NCBI RefSeq assembly: GCF_026072635.1
Contig: NZ_AP023081.1
Span: 3,344,501 to 3,408,500, forward strand
Source: Pseudomonas solani
Lineage (GTDB): Bacteria > Pseudomonadota > Gammaproteobacteria > Pseudomonadales > Pseudomonadaceae
Reading direction: 5' to 3'
DNA length: 64,000 nucleotides
Position numbers and translations under genes: made by a program
The notes under the pieces: generated by a model
What the model saw: the letters and a program-made list of their open reading frames with translations, nothing else
The model's database searches: none
What the model was told of the DNA's origin: nothing
In this document: positions 27,201 to 36,534 of the stretch, piece after piece
Numbering within the stretch: position 1 is the stretch's first letter
Layout of the letters: each line of letters begins with the position of its first letter

Positions 27201-28398
27201 GACGGGTTTCCTGCAGCACGCGCAGGGCCTGCTGCTCTTCGGTGACGTCGCGCAGCACCCAGACGTAGCCGATCAGCTTGGCGCCATCGTTGAGGTCGTT
27301 GCGGGTCACGGCGAACAGGCGCTGCTCGCCGTCGACGCCGGCGGGCACCAGGTCCGGGCCGAGGTCGTTGGGGAAGGTGGTGGCGTGCAGCAGCAGCGGG
27401 TCCAGCCCCGGCAGCAGGGCCAGCAGGTGGTACTCCTGGGATTCTTCGCTGCTCATGCCGAACAACGCCTCGGCGCGGGCGTTGAGGTAGCACACCACGC
27501 CGTCGGTCCAGGTCACCACCACGCGCTCTTCGATCACCCCCAGGGCGCTGGCCGCCTGGCGCAGAGAGCGCCGCGAGGCGTCGTTGATCTCGCGCAGGTT
27601 GCGCTGTTCGCGCTGCAGGACGAACAGGGCGATGGTGGCCAGGGTGGCGCAGATCAGGAACAGCGCGAAGCGGCCGATGAGCCCGGGCAGCAACTGGGCC
27701 TGCACCTGGCGTTCGTCGTAGAGCGCGCGCAGCTGCCAGTCACTGTGGGCGAGGGGGGCGAGGAACAGCGTCTGCGACTCTTCCTCGGCGGTCACCGGCA
27801 TGACGATGGGGCTGTCCTTGTCGAGCTTGCCGCTGTGCAGCAGCACGCGGGCGCTGAAGCGGTCCTCCAGCAGCCAGCCGGACTGGGCGCGCTCCTGCTC
27901 GCGGATCCAGTTGTGCAGCGCACGCGGCGCCAGGCGCAGGAGCCAGGCGTCGTTGGCCTGCACGTCCCGCAGGATCAGGTACAGCTGGCCGCCGGCCTGG
28001 GCGCTGAAGGCGAAGTGCACGGGCTGGCCGGCGGAGCGCTGGTAGAGGCTGGCGACGAACAGGGCGTCGTCGGCGCCTTCCGCGCTGTCGGCGGCGATGC
28101 CGCCACGGGGGGTGAGCCAGGCGATGCTGCGCATGGCCGGGTAGATGCGCCGCAGGTTGTCCATCAGCTCGGGCTGGGTGGACGGCTGGCGGGCGCTCTG
28201 GGAGAGGAAGGCGAGGCCGGCCTGGGCCTTGAACTCCATGCTGCCTTCCAGGTGGCTGGACATTTCCCGCGCCAGCTCCTGGCTGCGTTGTCGCTGGCTG
28301 TCCTGGAGCTGGTGGTACTCCTGTTGCAGCTGCCAGAGGAGCAGGCCGAGCATCGACAGCACGAGGATCACGAGCAGGCCCTTCACCGAGCGATGCAT
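24232..28398 (-). CDS. morA: MorA, membrane PAS-GGDEF-EAL cyclic-di-GMP enzyme
   Basis: This 1388-residue inner-membrane sensor has TM1 at about residues 6-24 and a periplasmic sensor region to about 239. TM2 follows at 240-261 (FALFLICATLATIALFVL), then several PAS/PAC domains between about 280 and 940. The GGDEF domain has an intact GGDEF at 1032-1036, and the EAL domain an intact EAL at 1164-1166. It could therefore both make and degrade cyclic di-GMP. Position beside glyA and overall design match P. aeruginosa MorA (PA4601), a regulator of motility and biofilm. The start at 28398 (MHRSVKGLLVILVL) is placed at the first TM; an upstream extension encodes low-quality sequence. Confidence 0.92.
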   Translation of the reverse strand: MHRSVKGLLVILVLSMLGLLLWQLQQEYHQLQDSQRQRSQELAREMSSHLEGSMEFKAQAGLAFLSQSARQPSTQPELMDNLRRIYPAMRSIAWLTPRGGIAADSAEGADDALFVASLYQRSAGQPVHFAFSAQAGGQLYLILRDVQANDAWLLRLAPRALHNWIREQERAQSGWLLEDRFSARVLLHSGKLDKDSPIVMPVTAEEESQTLFLAPLAHSDWQLRALYDERQVQAQLLPGLIGRFALFLICATLATIALFVLQREQRNLREINDASRRSLRQAASALGVIEERVVVTWTDGVVCYLNARAEALFGMSSEESQEYHLLALLPGLDPLLLHATTFPNDLGPDLVPAGVDGEQRLFAVTRNDLNDGAKLIGYVWVLRDVTEEQQALRVLQETRRRYQDIFEGTGVALCVLNLSGLREYLFQLGLRDTQALGQWITAHPEQHMELQQRLRITEVNQFALRLLGVASTEQAWQQLVGHGPLRDGGIRAQLIGAVLGSQSQIELETRLVTPQGTERHLWVVLRLPEMIQDLHAVTLSISDITSRKRIELSLIERERFWSDVVLAVPDTLYVHDIGNRKVMLSNNRLGQQLGYSRSELKEMGERFWEQVLHPDDEEQYWRMRNLQQVVGDGLLLQCQLRWRHRDGNWHWFDIREQSLTRDEQGRVSRLIGVAKDITEQIEASELMRDSERRYRLLAESISDVIFTSDRQLQLNYVSPSVQPVLGLSAESVVANGFNTAVADPRQMAPLYVLLDQVSNALGNPQRLAELRARLPAQLFLFDCLRADGRKIPVELRIMLMWDEHGQFEGLLGVGRDISQQRRAEKDLRMAATVFEHSTSAILVTDPAGYIVQVNEAFSRITGYSSAEVLDQLPSVLTADRQQATQLNYILGQLNQRGSWEGEVWLKRRQGDAYPSWIGITAVHDEEGDLVSYVCFFSDISERKASEQRIHRLAYYDALTHLPNRTLFQDRLHTALQHAERHQEWVVLMFLDLDRFKPINDSLGHAAGDRMLKDVAIRLAACVDDDDTVARMGGDEFTLLLQPRATREGALNRAISVAEQILASLARPFVLEGREFFVTASIGIALSPQDGRELSQLMKNADTAMYHAKERGKNNFQFYQAEMNARALERLELEGDLRHALEQREFILYYQPQFSGDGKRLTGVEALLRWQHPKRGLVPPNDFIPVLEELGLVVDVGDWVVREACRQLKHWHQQKMRLPKISVNISARQFADGQLVERISGILADSGLPPACLELELTESILMRDVSEAMQILASLKRLGLCIAVDDFGTGYSSLNYLKQFPIDVLKIDRSFVDGLPDGERDAQIARAIIAMSHSLNLAVIAEGVETHAQLEFLREHGCDEVQGYLFGRPMSPEQFEAQFGGAALFMLS

Positions 28399-28683
28399 CG
28401 GCGGGCCGTACGGCTCTCCGGGCGCACGCGGTGTAGTGGAAGGGCGAAGCTTGGGCACTGGGCGAAATCCTGCGGTGACGACGAAAAAGGCAGGGTGGTG
28501 CTTGCCGACTGACTGTAGTCCGGCTGATGCAAGCCGGCTAGCATGCCTTGAAGTGAGGCGAAGTGCCAGCATGGCCGACGAGCGTCGTTTGCCCTGTTTC
28601 GCCCATTCCGGTAGCTTTGCCGCACGCGCGCGGGAGCGCCTGCGCCCCGCCCTACACCCCTGATCACAGAACCAAGGTCACCC

Positions 28684-30351
28684 ATGGCTCAATACGTCTT
28701 CACCATGCATCGGCTGAGCAAGGTTGTTCCGCCGAAGCGGGAAATCCTTAAAAACATCTCCCTGTCGTTCTTCCCCGGCGCCAAGATCGGTGTGCTGGGC
28801 CTCAACGGCTCGGGTAAATCGACTCTGCTGAAGATCATGGCCGGCGTGGACACCGAGTTCGACGGCGAAGCGCGCCCGATGCCCGAGCTGAACATCGGCT
28901 ACCTGCCCCAGGAGCCGCAGCTGGACCCGAACAAGAGCGTGCGCGAAGTGGTCGAGGAAGCGGTCAGCGTGGTGAAGGACGCCCAGGCTCGCCTGGACGA
29001 GGTCTACGCCGCCTACGCCGACCCGGACGCCGACTTCGACAAGCTGGCCGCCGAGCAGGCCAAGCTCGAAGCCATCCTCCAGGCCAGCGATGGCCACAAC
29101 CTGGAGCGCCAGCTGGAAGTCGCCGCCGATGCGCTGCGCCTGCCGGCCTGGGACGCCCGCGTCGAGCACCTGTCCGGTGGTGAGAAGCGCCGCGTGGCCC
29201 TGTGCCGCCTGCTGCTGTCCGCCCCCGACATGCTGCTGCTGGACGAACCGACCAACCACCTGGACGCCGACTCCGTCGCCTGGCTGGAGCACTTCCTCCA
29301 CGACTTCCCGGGCACCGTGGTAGCCATTACCCACGACCGTTACTTCCTCGATAACGTCGCCGGCTGGATCCTCGAACTCGACCGTGGCGCGGGCATCCCC
29401 TACGAGGGCAACTACTCCGGTTGGCTGGAGACCAAGTCGGCCCGTCTGGCCCAGGAATCCAAGCAGCAGTCGGCCCATGAAAAGGCCATGAAGGAAGAAC
29501 TGGAGTGGGTGCGCAAAGGCGCCAAGGCCCGCCAGTCGAAATCCAAGGCCCGCCTGCAGCGCTTCGAGGAAATGCAATCCCAGGAATTCCAGAAGCGCAG
29601 CGAGACCAACGAGATCTACATCCCGGCCGGTCCGCGCCTGGGCGACAAGGTCATCGAGTTCAAGAACGTCACCAAGGGCTACGGCGACCGCGTGCTGATC
29701 GACAACCTGTCGTTCTCCATGCCCAAGGGCGCCATCGTCGGCGTGATCGGCGGTAACGGTGCCGGTAAGTCGACTCTGTTCCGCATGCTCATGGGCAAGG
29801 AGCAGCCGGACTCGGGCAGCATCGAGATCGGCGAGACCGTGCAACTGGCCTGCGTGGACCAGAGCCGCGACGACCTGGATGGCAGCAAGACCGTGTTCCA
29901 GCAGATTTCCGACGGCTCCGACCAGATCCGCATCGGCAACTACGAGATCCCGTCGCGCACCTACGTCGGTCGCTTCAACTTCAAGGGCGGCGACCAGCAG
30001 AAGTTCGTCAAGGACCTGTCCGGTGGTGAGCGTGGCCGCCTGCACCTGGCCCTGACCCTGAAGGAGGGTGGCAACGTCCTCCTGCTCGACGAACCGTCCA
30101 ACGACCTCGACGTCGAAACCCTGCGCTCCCTGGAAGAAGCCCTGCTGGACTTCCCCGGCGCCGCCATCGTGATTTCCCACGATCGGTGGTTCCTGGACCG
30201 CGTCGCCACCCACATCCTGGCGTACGAAGACGACTCGCAAGCGGTGTTCTTCGAAGGCAACTACACCGAGTACGAAGCCGATCGCAAGAAACGCCTGGGC
30301 GATGCCGCTGCCCAGCCGCACCGCGTGCGTCACAAGAAGCTGGCCCAGTGA
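28684..30351 (+). CDS. ettA: Energy-dependent translational throttle EttA (ABC-F ATPase)
   Basis: This 555-residue soluble ABC-F protein has two ATPase modules: Walker A GLNGSGKST and GGNGAGKST, signatures LSGGEKRRVAL and LSGGERGRLHLAL, Walker B LLLDEPTNHLD and LLLDEPSNDLD. The arm and linker between them (KQQSAHEKAMKEELEWVRKG) and the opening MAQYVFTMHRLSKVVPPKRE are diagnostic of EttA. It binds the ribosomal E site and gates the first elongation steps according to the ATP/ADP ratio. The gene is divergent from morA and ends in its own terminator. Confidence 0.97.
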   Translation: MAQYVFTMHRLSKVVPPKREILKNISLSFFPGAKIGVLGLNGSGKSTLLKIMAGVDTEFDGEARPMPELNIGYLPQEPQLDPNKSVREVVEEAVSVVKDAQARLDEVYAAYADPDADFDKLAAEQAKLEAILQASDGHNLERQLEVAADALRLPAWDARVEHLSGGEKRRVALCRLLLSAPDMLLLDEPTNHLDADSVAWLEHFLHDFPGTVVAITHDRYFLDNVAGWILELDRGAGIPYEGNYSGWLETKSARLAQESKQQSAHEKAMKEELEWVRKGAKARQSKSKARLQRFEEMQSQEFQKRSETNEIYIPAGPRLGDKVIEFKNVTKGYGDRVLIDNLSFSMPKGAIVGVIGGNGAGKSTLFRMLMGKEQPDSGSIEIGETVQLACVDQSRDDLDGSKTVFQQISDGSDQIRIGNYEIPSRTYVGRFNFKGGDQQKFVKDLSGGERGRLHLALTLKEGGNVLLLDEPSNDLDVETLRSLEEALLDFPGAAIVISHDRWFLDRVATHILAYEDDSQAVFFEGNYTEYEADRKKRLGDAAAQPHRVRHKKLAQ

Positions 30352-30392
30352 CCTGAGGTCAGCCCCCGGTTGATGCCGGGTGGGCCGCAAAA

Positions 30393-30420
30393 GAAAACGG
30401 AGCCGAAAGGCTCCGTTTTC
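30393..30420 (+). terminator. ettA terminator
   Basis: GAAAACGGAGCC, GAAA loop, GGCTCCGTTTTC. The hairpin sits between ettA and the convergent small gene and can serve both. Confidence 0.85.
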
Positions 30421-30435
30421 GTTTCCGCTCCCGGC

Positions 30436-30843
30436 TTACTTCACCTTGCGGGCCAGGTCGTCCAGGCTGCGTTGCAACTGGTCGGTCTTGCGTGCCTGCT
30501 CATCCAGCCCGCGCTGGATGCCGGAGATGTCGTTGGCCGAGCCGCTGTCGCGCTTGAGGTCGTCCACCTGGCGCCTCAGGGCGCTGATGGTGTCGGCCTG
30601 ATCGCTGCTCAGCTGATTCAGCTTGTTGATGTGCTTCTGCATCTCCTTGAGATCGCCGACGCTGATGTTGCTCTCCGTCAGTTGGCCCCCGTGGGAGGTG
30701 CTATCCACAGCGGCGAGGTTGTCATAGCTGCTGGCCGAGCCTGCCATCTCGACACCTGCTCGGGCCTGGCCGATGCCGGCGAGCAGCAGGGCGGTGAGCG
30801 TGGTGGCGGCGAGGAGGGAAGGACGCATGCGCGAGCGGTACAT
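30436..30843 (-). CDS. Secreted coiled-coil protein of unknown function
   Basis: This 135-residue protein has a signal peptide (MRPSLLAATTLTALLLAGIG then QARA). The mature part is nearly all heptad-patterned helix (VGDLKEMQKHINKLNQLSSD, DTISALRRQVDDLKRD, LDEQARKTDQLQRSLDDLAR), so it probably forms a periplasmic coiled coil. No cysteines appear in the mature region. It is convergent with ettA. No family name is offered. Confidence 0.65.
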   Translation of the reverse strand: MYRSRMRPSLLAATTLTALLLAGIGQARAGVEMAGSASSYDNLAAVDSTSHGGQLTESNISVGDLKEMQKHINKLNQLSSDQADTISALRRQVDDLKRDSGSANDISGIQRGLDEQARKTDQLQRSLDDLARKVK

Positions 30844-31188
30844 GGATGGACTCCTGGGAGTGAGTGCCGAAATGGCACATCGCTATGACTGGCGCGAATG
30901 TGCCGAGTTCTCCCGTGGAAATGGGTGGATACAAAGGCCAGGCGGCAGCGCCCCGCTCGCTCGGTGCTCGCGCGAATGCGCTATTTGAGAGCCTGGATTG
31001 CGCCGACAAGGTGCAAGCTTTGCTCGACGAAATCCCCGTTTCATAGGGGTTTATTCCCTTCGATTGCGGCGTCTTTTATAGATTTGCACCAAAAAGATTC
31101 AATAAAGCGTCATCTTGCACTTTTGTAGGGCGCATTTTCCTTGCTAGAGTCAGCGCCCTTTTGAACAGAACGAGCAGGCCAGGACGCC
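30844..31188. other. Divergent promoter region of the coiled-coil gene and gdhA
   Basis: 345 bases without a gene. The gdhA-proximal half (31040-31140) is markedly A/T-rich compared with its surroundings and presumably contains the gdhA promoter. TTGCAC at 31115 and TAGAGT at 31145 are too far apart (24 bases) to call a sigma-70 promoter. Confidence 0.4.
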
Positions 31189-32523
<1,335 letters not shown>

Positions 32524-32562
32524 GTCGCGACATCCCCTGGTGGGAGCGGATTCATCCGCGAC

Positions 32563-32594
32563 GAAAAAGGGCAGCCGAATGGCTGCCCTTTTCG
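32563..32594 (+). terminator. gdhA terminator
   Basis: AAAAAGGGCAGCC, loop, GGCTGCCCTTTTCG. The hairpin has A/T flanks; just upstream lies a REP-like GGGAGCGGATTCATCCGCG. Confidence 0.85.
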
Positions 32595-32620
32595 TTTGCG
32601 CGACGGTTGTGCCCGGCCGC

Positions 32621-32992
32621 TCAATGGCCGGTCAGGGCGCGGTCCATGGCGCGGCGCTTGTCACGCTCCCAGTCCTCGTCGCGATCCTTGGATACCTGCT
32701 CGTGGAACTCCCGTAGCTCTTCGCTGCGCACCTGCTCCTTGCACTGCTCGAAGCCGTCGCCCCAGCCTTCGGCGTAGGTGCGCTCCTTGAGGTAGCGCGG
32801 CACGTCCTTGCGGAAGGCGCCGGTGATCACGCCTGCCGCCTGGCGGCCACTGCTGCAGCCGTCGCGGAAGCCGTCGGCGAAGGCCGGTGGGTAGCCTTCG
32901 GCGATCAGGTGTTGGTGGGTGCTCTCGCAGCCGGCCAGCAGGGCGCAGCCGAGTAGGAGGGGGATGGCAAGGGCGGCGCGGAATGACGCCAT
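32621..32992 (-). CDS. Small lipoprotein of unknown function
   Basis: This 123-residue protein has a lipobox LLGCALLAGC. The mature part has paired cysteines (FRDGCSSG, GFEQCKEQ) and a strongly charged C-terminal helix (SKDRDEDWERDKRRAMDRAL). GYPPAFADGFRDGC followed later by YAEGWGDGFEQC reads as a duplicated short motif (G-Y/W...DGF..C). It lies downstream of rtcA on the same strand (113-base gap) but is probably not part of the RNA-repair operon, since it carries its own lipoprotein start. Confidence 0.7.
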   Translation of the reverse strand: MASFRAALAIPLLLGCALLAGCESTHQHLIAEGYPPAFADGFRDGCSSGRQAAGVITGAFRKDVPRYLKERTYAEGWGDGFEQCKEQVRSEELREFHEQVSKDRDEDWERDKRRAMDRALTGH

Positions 32993-33105
32993 GTTCGACT
33001 CCCGTACGCCCGTTACCCGGGCGTACATGCGCTGATTTCATTGCGGCGGCCACCCCGGGAGGGGCGGCCTGGCGCAAGTATCGGCGGGAGGATGTCGTGG
33101 TTTCG

Positions 33106-34131
33106 TCAAACCGCCGTGATGGCGATGTCGTGGAAATCCTGCCGCTTACTCTGTATCTGACAGCGGACGGGCAGGAATTGCTGGATCACCTCGATATTGC
33201 TCACCAGGTGGTCGCTGAGCACCAGGGTGCTGAAGCTGCCACCGCCGGCCAGGGCCATGGGCAGCAGCAGCTGGTCCGACAGGTGCTCGCCCACCGCGGT
33301 GCCAGAAGCCAGCCAGGCACGGGCCTCGTCCACCGCCAGGTCGGCGACTCGCTCCGCACCCAGGCGGGGCTGGCCGAAGGCGCTGAACACCTCGGTCAGG
33401 GTCGCGCAGCCGATCTCCAGCAGCAGGGCATTGCCCGGCCCCTGGTCATTGTCGATGAACTGCAGGTGCAGCTCGTCCTCACTCCAGCCCAGGCGCTTGC
33501 CCACCCGTTGCAGCTCGCGTTCGCCGACATGGCCGGGAACCCCGGCGACCAGCGCGCGTGCCTGGCGCTTCAACACCGCGCCCGGTGCCTCCAGGTGCAG
33601 CGGCTGCAGTTCGCCGGGTGCCATGCGCAACCGCACCACGCCGCCACCGGCCATCATGAAGCCGTGGCGCAGCAGCTCCAGCTCCACCTCGGCGCCCATG
33701 CGGCGCAGCAGCGGCAGCCAGGCGCACTGGAGAAAGTCCACCGGCGGCGCCAGCGGGTTGTGGGTGCCGCCGCTGACGTCCAGGGTGCTAGGCCCGTCGG
33801 CGAACAGCAGCGCCGGCAGCAGGGTCTGCAGCACCAGGGTGCAACTGCCCCCGCTGCCAATGGCGAAACGGTAGTCGCCGCCGCGTATCGGCCCGGGCGT
33901 GAAGCACAGCGTCTGCGAGCCCAGCTCCGCGCCCTCGACCACTGCCCCGGACACCTGCGCTGCCGCCAGTACCGCCGTCAGGTGCTGGCGCAACAGGCCC
34001 GGTCGGCTGCGCTTCGCACGGATATTGCGGATGCGGAACGCGCGCCCGCTGATCATCGACAGGCTCAGCGCGCTGCGCAGTATCTGGCCGCCACCGATGG
34101 CGCCGTCGAGTTCGAGAAAATCCTTGTTCAT
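33106..34131 (-). CDS. rtcA: RNA 3-prime-terminal phosphate cyclase RtcA
   Basis: This 341-residue enzyme converts RNA 3-prime phosphates to 2,3-cyclic phosphates with ATP via a covalent AMP-histidine, supplying or restoring ends for RtcB. Family motifs: LDGAIGGGQILRSALSLSMI, RPGLLRQHLTAV, FAIGSGGSCTLVLQTLLPAL and GVPGHVGEREL. The nucleotidylated histidine corresponds to H308 in DHLVSNIEVIQQFLPV. It is the last gene of the rsr-rtcB unit, 40 bases after the HEAT gene. Confidence 0.97.
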   Translation of the reverse strand: MNKDFLELDGAIGGGQILRSALSLSMISGRAFRIRNIRAKRSRPGLLRQHLTAVLAAAQVSGAVVEGAELGSQTLCFTPGPIRGGDYRFAIGSGGSCTLVLQTLLPALLFADGPSTLDVSGGTHNPLAPPVDFLQCAWLPLLRRMGAEVELELLRHGFMMAGGGVVRLRMAPGELQPLHLEAPGAVLKRQARALVAGVPGHVGERELQRVGKRLGWSEDELHLQFIDNDQGPGNALLLEIGCATLTEVFSAFGQPRLGAERVADLAVDEARAWLASGTAVGEHLSDQLLLPMALAGGGSFSTLVLSDHLVSNIEVIQQFLPVRCQIQSKRQDFHDIAITAV

Positions 34132-34171
34132 GTCTTCAGTGTTCCGATCAATTGCTTCCGCTTGGGCGCTT

Positions 34172-35551
34172 TCACAGCAGCCGTATCAGGGCCGTCAGTT
34201 CTTCTTCGGGTATCAGTTGCCTGTCGCGCAGGCCTTCCAGGCGGGCCTTGAGTGGCGCGGCAGACGCCCAGTATCTGTTCGGTCGCCAGCGCTGACGCCA
34301 GGACTGGAACGCCTGTAGCCAGAGCTCGCGCTGGTCTTCAGCAGCGTTGCACAGGCCGTCCAGCAGGCTTTCCGACTGAGCGCCGGAGGGCAGCATCAGG
34401 ATGAGGTGCAGGCTGCCCGGTATGTCCTCCACGGCACGACGGGCGATCTCTGCCTGCAGTGCCGGCTCGAATGCCGGGTGGCGCAGGCGCTTCAAGGCCA
34501 GGAGTGCCGCCACGATCACGCCCGGTGCGGCGTCGTCCAGCAGGACGAGGCTCGCCTCGCTTGCGTGTTCAGGGGCGAGCTCCATCAGCACCTGCAGGCC
34601 CTTGCGGCGTACGGAGGGCAGTGGCGTGGCGAGCGCCTGGTGGGCCAGCGGAACGGATTCCTCCATGCGCAGCTCAGCGGCCTGACCGAGCACGCCGTGC
34701 CAGTGCGCCCTGTCCTCCGGCAACTGCTCCAGGGCACGTCGCACCACGGCCGGGGCGTCGACGCCGTGGCGAGGCGCAGCCCAGCGCGCCAGGTCGCGAA
34801 CGGCGGGCGAGCTGTCCAGCAGGGCCGTTTCCAGCCAGCTGTGCAGTTCTGCTGCGTCGGGTTCACCCTTGAGCAGCGCATACAGGGCCTTGGCGCGCAG
34901 GCGGCCGCTGCGGTCCATCAAGGCTCGGCGCCAGAGCGGGCCGGCCAATTCGGACGGCGCCTTGCCCAGCGCGTCCATGGCCTGGGTGCGCAGGGTTGGA
35001 TCGGGGTGTGCCAGGGCGGTCCCGAGCAGTTCGGCGTCGAGGTTGCCCTCCGCCATCAAGGTGCTGAAGACGAAGCGTGCCTCCCGCCCGCTCAGGCCTG
35101 GCAGCGCCTGAAGCAAGGTCGGGCGCAGCGCGGGCTCTCGCAGGCGTTCCTGGATGCTGGCCAGGGCCACGCTGTGGTCGGCGCGCATCTTGCGCTGCAG
35201 GTCCAGCAGCAGGTCGAGGTTGGCCAGCAGGCTCTCGGCAGACGCTGCGACCAGACGTTGTTCCAGGGCACCCCGTGCCAGCTCGCGCAGGCTCGCTACT
35301 GAATCGTTCAGGCAGACGAGGCAATAGGCCAAAGCGGATTCGTCGCCCCGTTCGAGGTGCCGGCGCAGCACGCCCTCGCGGATGAAACCGTTGTGCTGCC
35401 GGGGCAGCTCGCGGGCGCTGAGGGCGACGCCGTTGGCCAGGGCGGTTTCGGCTTCGTCCAGCCGGTATCGCAGCCAGTCGGTGTATTCGCCGGCAGCCTG
35501 TTTCACGCGTAGCTGGTCCCGCCAATGGGCGAGCCATTGCGTTGTGTTCAT
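34172..35551 (-). CDS. HEAT-repeat protein in the RNA-repair operon
   Basis: This 459-residue all-helical protein has repeated two-helix units with HEAT-like spacing: SVASLRELARGALEQRL, DPTLRTQAMDALGKAP, SGRLRAKALYALLKGEPD, SPAVRDLARWAAP, LPSVRRKGLQVLMELAPEH and APGVIVAALLALKRLRHP. There is no signal peptide, so it is cytoplasmic. Its place between rlaP-orf301 and rtcA suggests a scaffold or RNA/protein-binding partner of the repair enzymes; this is inference. It is not a standard member of enterobacterial rtc operons. Confidence 0.75.
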   Translation of the reverse strand: MNTTQWLAHWRDQLRVKQAAGEYTDWLRYRLDEAETALANGVALSARELPRQHNGFIREGVLRRHLERGDESALAYCLVCLNDSVASLRELARGALEQRLVAASAESLLANLDLLLDLQRKMRADHSVALASIQERLREPALRPTLLQALPGLSGREARFVFSTLMAEGNLDAELLGTALAHPDPTLRTQAMDALGKAPSELAGPLWRRALMDRSGRLRAKALYALLKGEPDAAELHSWLETALLDSSPAVRDLARWAAPRHGVDAPAVVRRALEQLPEDRAHWHGVLGQAAELRMEESVPLAHQALATPLPSVRRKGLQVLMELAPEHASEASLVLLDDAAPGVIVAALLALKRLRHPAFEPALQAEIARRAVEDIPGSLHLILMLPSGAQSESLLDGLCNAAEDQRELWLQAFQSWRQRWRPNRYWASAAPLKARLEGLRDRQLIPEEELTALIRLL

Positions 35552-35599
35552 TGGAGCTCTCCTTGGATGGGGATCAGGCCCAATCCCTGTCCCGCCGGC

Positions 35600-36505
35600 T
35601 TATGGCGTCGGGGCGGGTGTATTCAATAGCGGTGCCAGTGGCACGCTCTGTGGGCGCAGGGTCGCTGCGCAGTGGCCCAGGCGGGTGGTTTCCGCCTGGG
35701 CCTGGGAGGTGCTTTCCGCCACCTGCATCAGGGCGTAGCGGGTAGTGCCCGGGGTGCCGGTGTCGATGACCGCATAGGGCCCCAGGCACTCGGGCTGCCG
35801 GGTGCGTGAGGCATGGGCAGCGGTGATGCTGGCGTGGCGCTCGGCGATTACCGCGAGCAGCGGCGCTGGCGGCGGAGTGGCGGCTTCGGCCAGGGCCGAG
35901 TGGTCGCCATTCCACTTCAGGTTGCGGGTTTCCAGGCGGTCTGGCGCGTTGTTCTCCGTGGCGTGGTAGCGCACCAGCAGCACCGGATTTTCACCGGTGG
36001 CGGCCAGCACCCAACTCTGGTTCGGCCCCGGGGCTTCGTCGTGGGACCAGGCCAGGCGCGGGCCCTGGGCCGTTGCCAGGTAGAGGGCGTGGCGGCGCTT
36101 GGGATGCTCGAAGCCTGCCATCTGGGTGACCAGCAGCGCCGGCTCGCCATCCGCCAGCGGCAGCGGGCGTGCCGAAGCGCTGACCTGCCCTTCCTCCTCG
36201 CCGGTTATCCACACCCTTGGTTGGGCCGAAGCGCTCGCCAGGGGCGTACTGGTGCCGTACAGGGGATCGGGCTCCGCTGGCTGGGCCGGTGCAGCCGTCG
36301 CCGACCAGGCCAGCGCCGCCGGGGCGCCCACCGGCTGGCCGCCACGCAACAGGCGCAGCTCGAAGGGGCAGGGCGCCTGGGTGCAGGCGGGCAGCGACAG
36401 TTCGAAGGCCGTTGTAGCGTCCAGGGCGACGGTTTCCAGCCGCTGGCGCTCCTGGGCGGCCAGGCCGAGGAGCGCCGGCAGGGTGATAAGCAGTTTGAAG
36501 TCCAT
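35600..36505 (-). CDS. Orphan 301-aa protein in the RNA-repair operon
   Basis: This 301-residue protein opens MDFKLLITLPALLGLAAQER, which could be a short export signal. The rest alternates beta-like segments (PCPFELRLLRGGQPVG, GEPALLVTQMAGFEHP, SWVLAATGENPVLLVRYHAT) and is rich in Ala, Pro and Thr. Four cysteines are present, two close together (ACTQAPC). No family was recognised. Gaps of 30 bases to the upstream nucleotidyltransferase and 48 bases to the HEAT gene support co-transcription. An exported protein in an RNA-repair operon would be odd, so localisation is uncertain. Confidence 0.6.
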   Translation of the reverse strand: MDFKLLITLPALLGLAAQERQRLETVALDATTAFELSLPACTQAPCPFELRLLRGGQPVGAPAALAWSATAAPAQPAEPDPLYGTSTPLASASAQPRVWITGEEEGQVSASARPLPLADGEPALLVTQMAGFEHPKRRHALYLATAQGPRLAWSHDEAPGPNQSWVLAATGENPVLLVRYHATENNAPDRLETRNLKWNGDHSALAEAATPPPAPLLAVIAERHASITAAHASRTRQPECLGPYAVIDTGTPGTTRYALMQVAESTSQAQAETTRLGHCAATLRPQSVPLAPLLNTPAPTP

Positions 36506-36534
36506 TTCCCGTGTTCTCCCTTTACTCGTTGGCG

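Noticed and set aside
28399..28572. N-terminal extension of MorA
   Set aside because: The extra 58 residues are basic and low-complexity, lack conserved features, and would precede the first membrane helix.
31110..31150. Sigma-70 promoter for gdhA (TTGCAC / TAGAGT)
   Set aside because: The spacing of 24 bases is too long.
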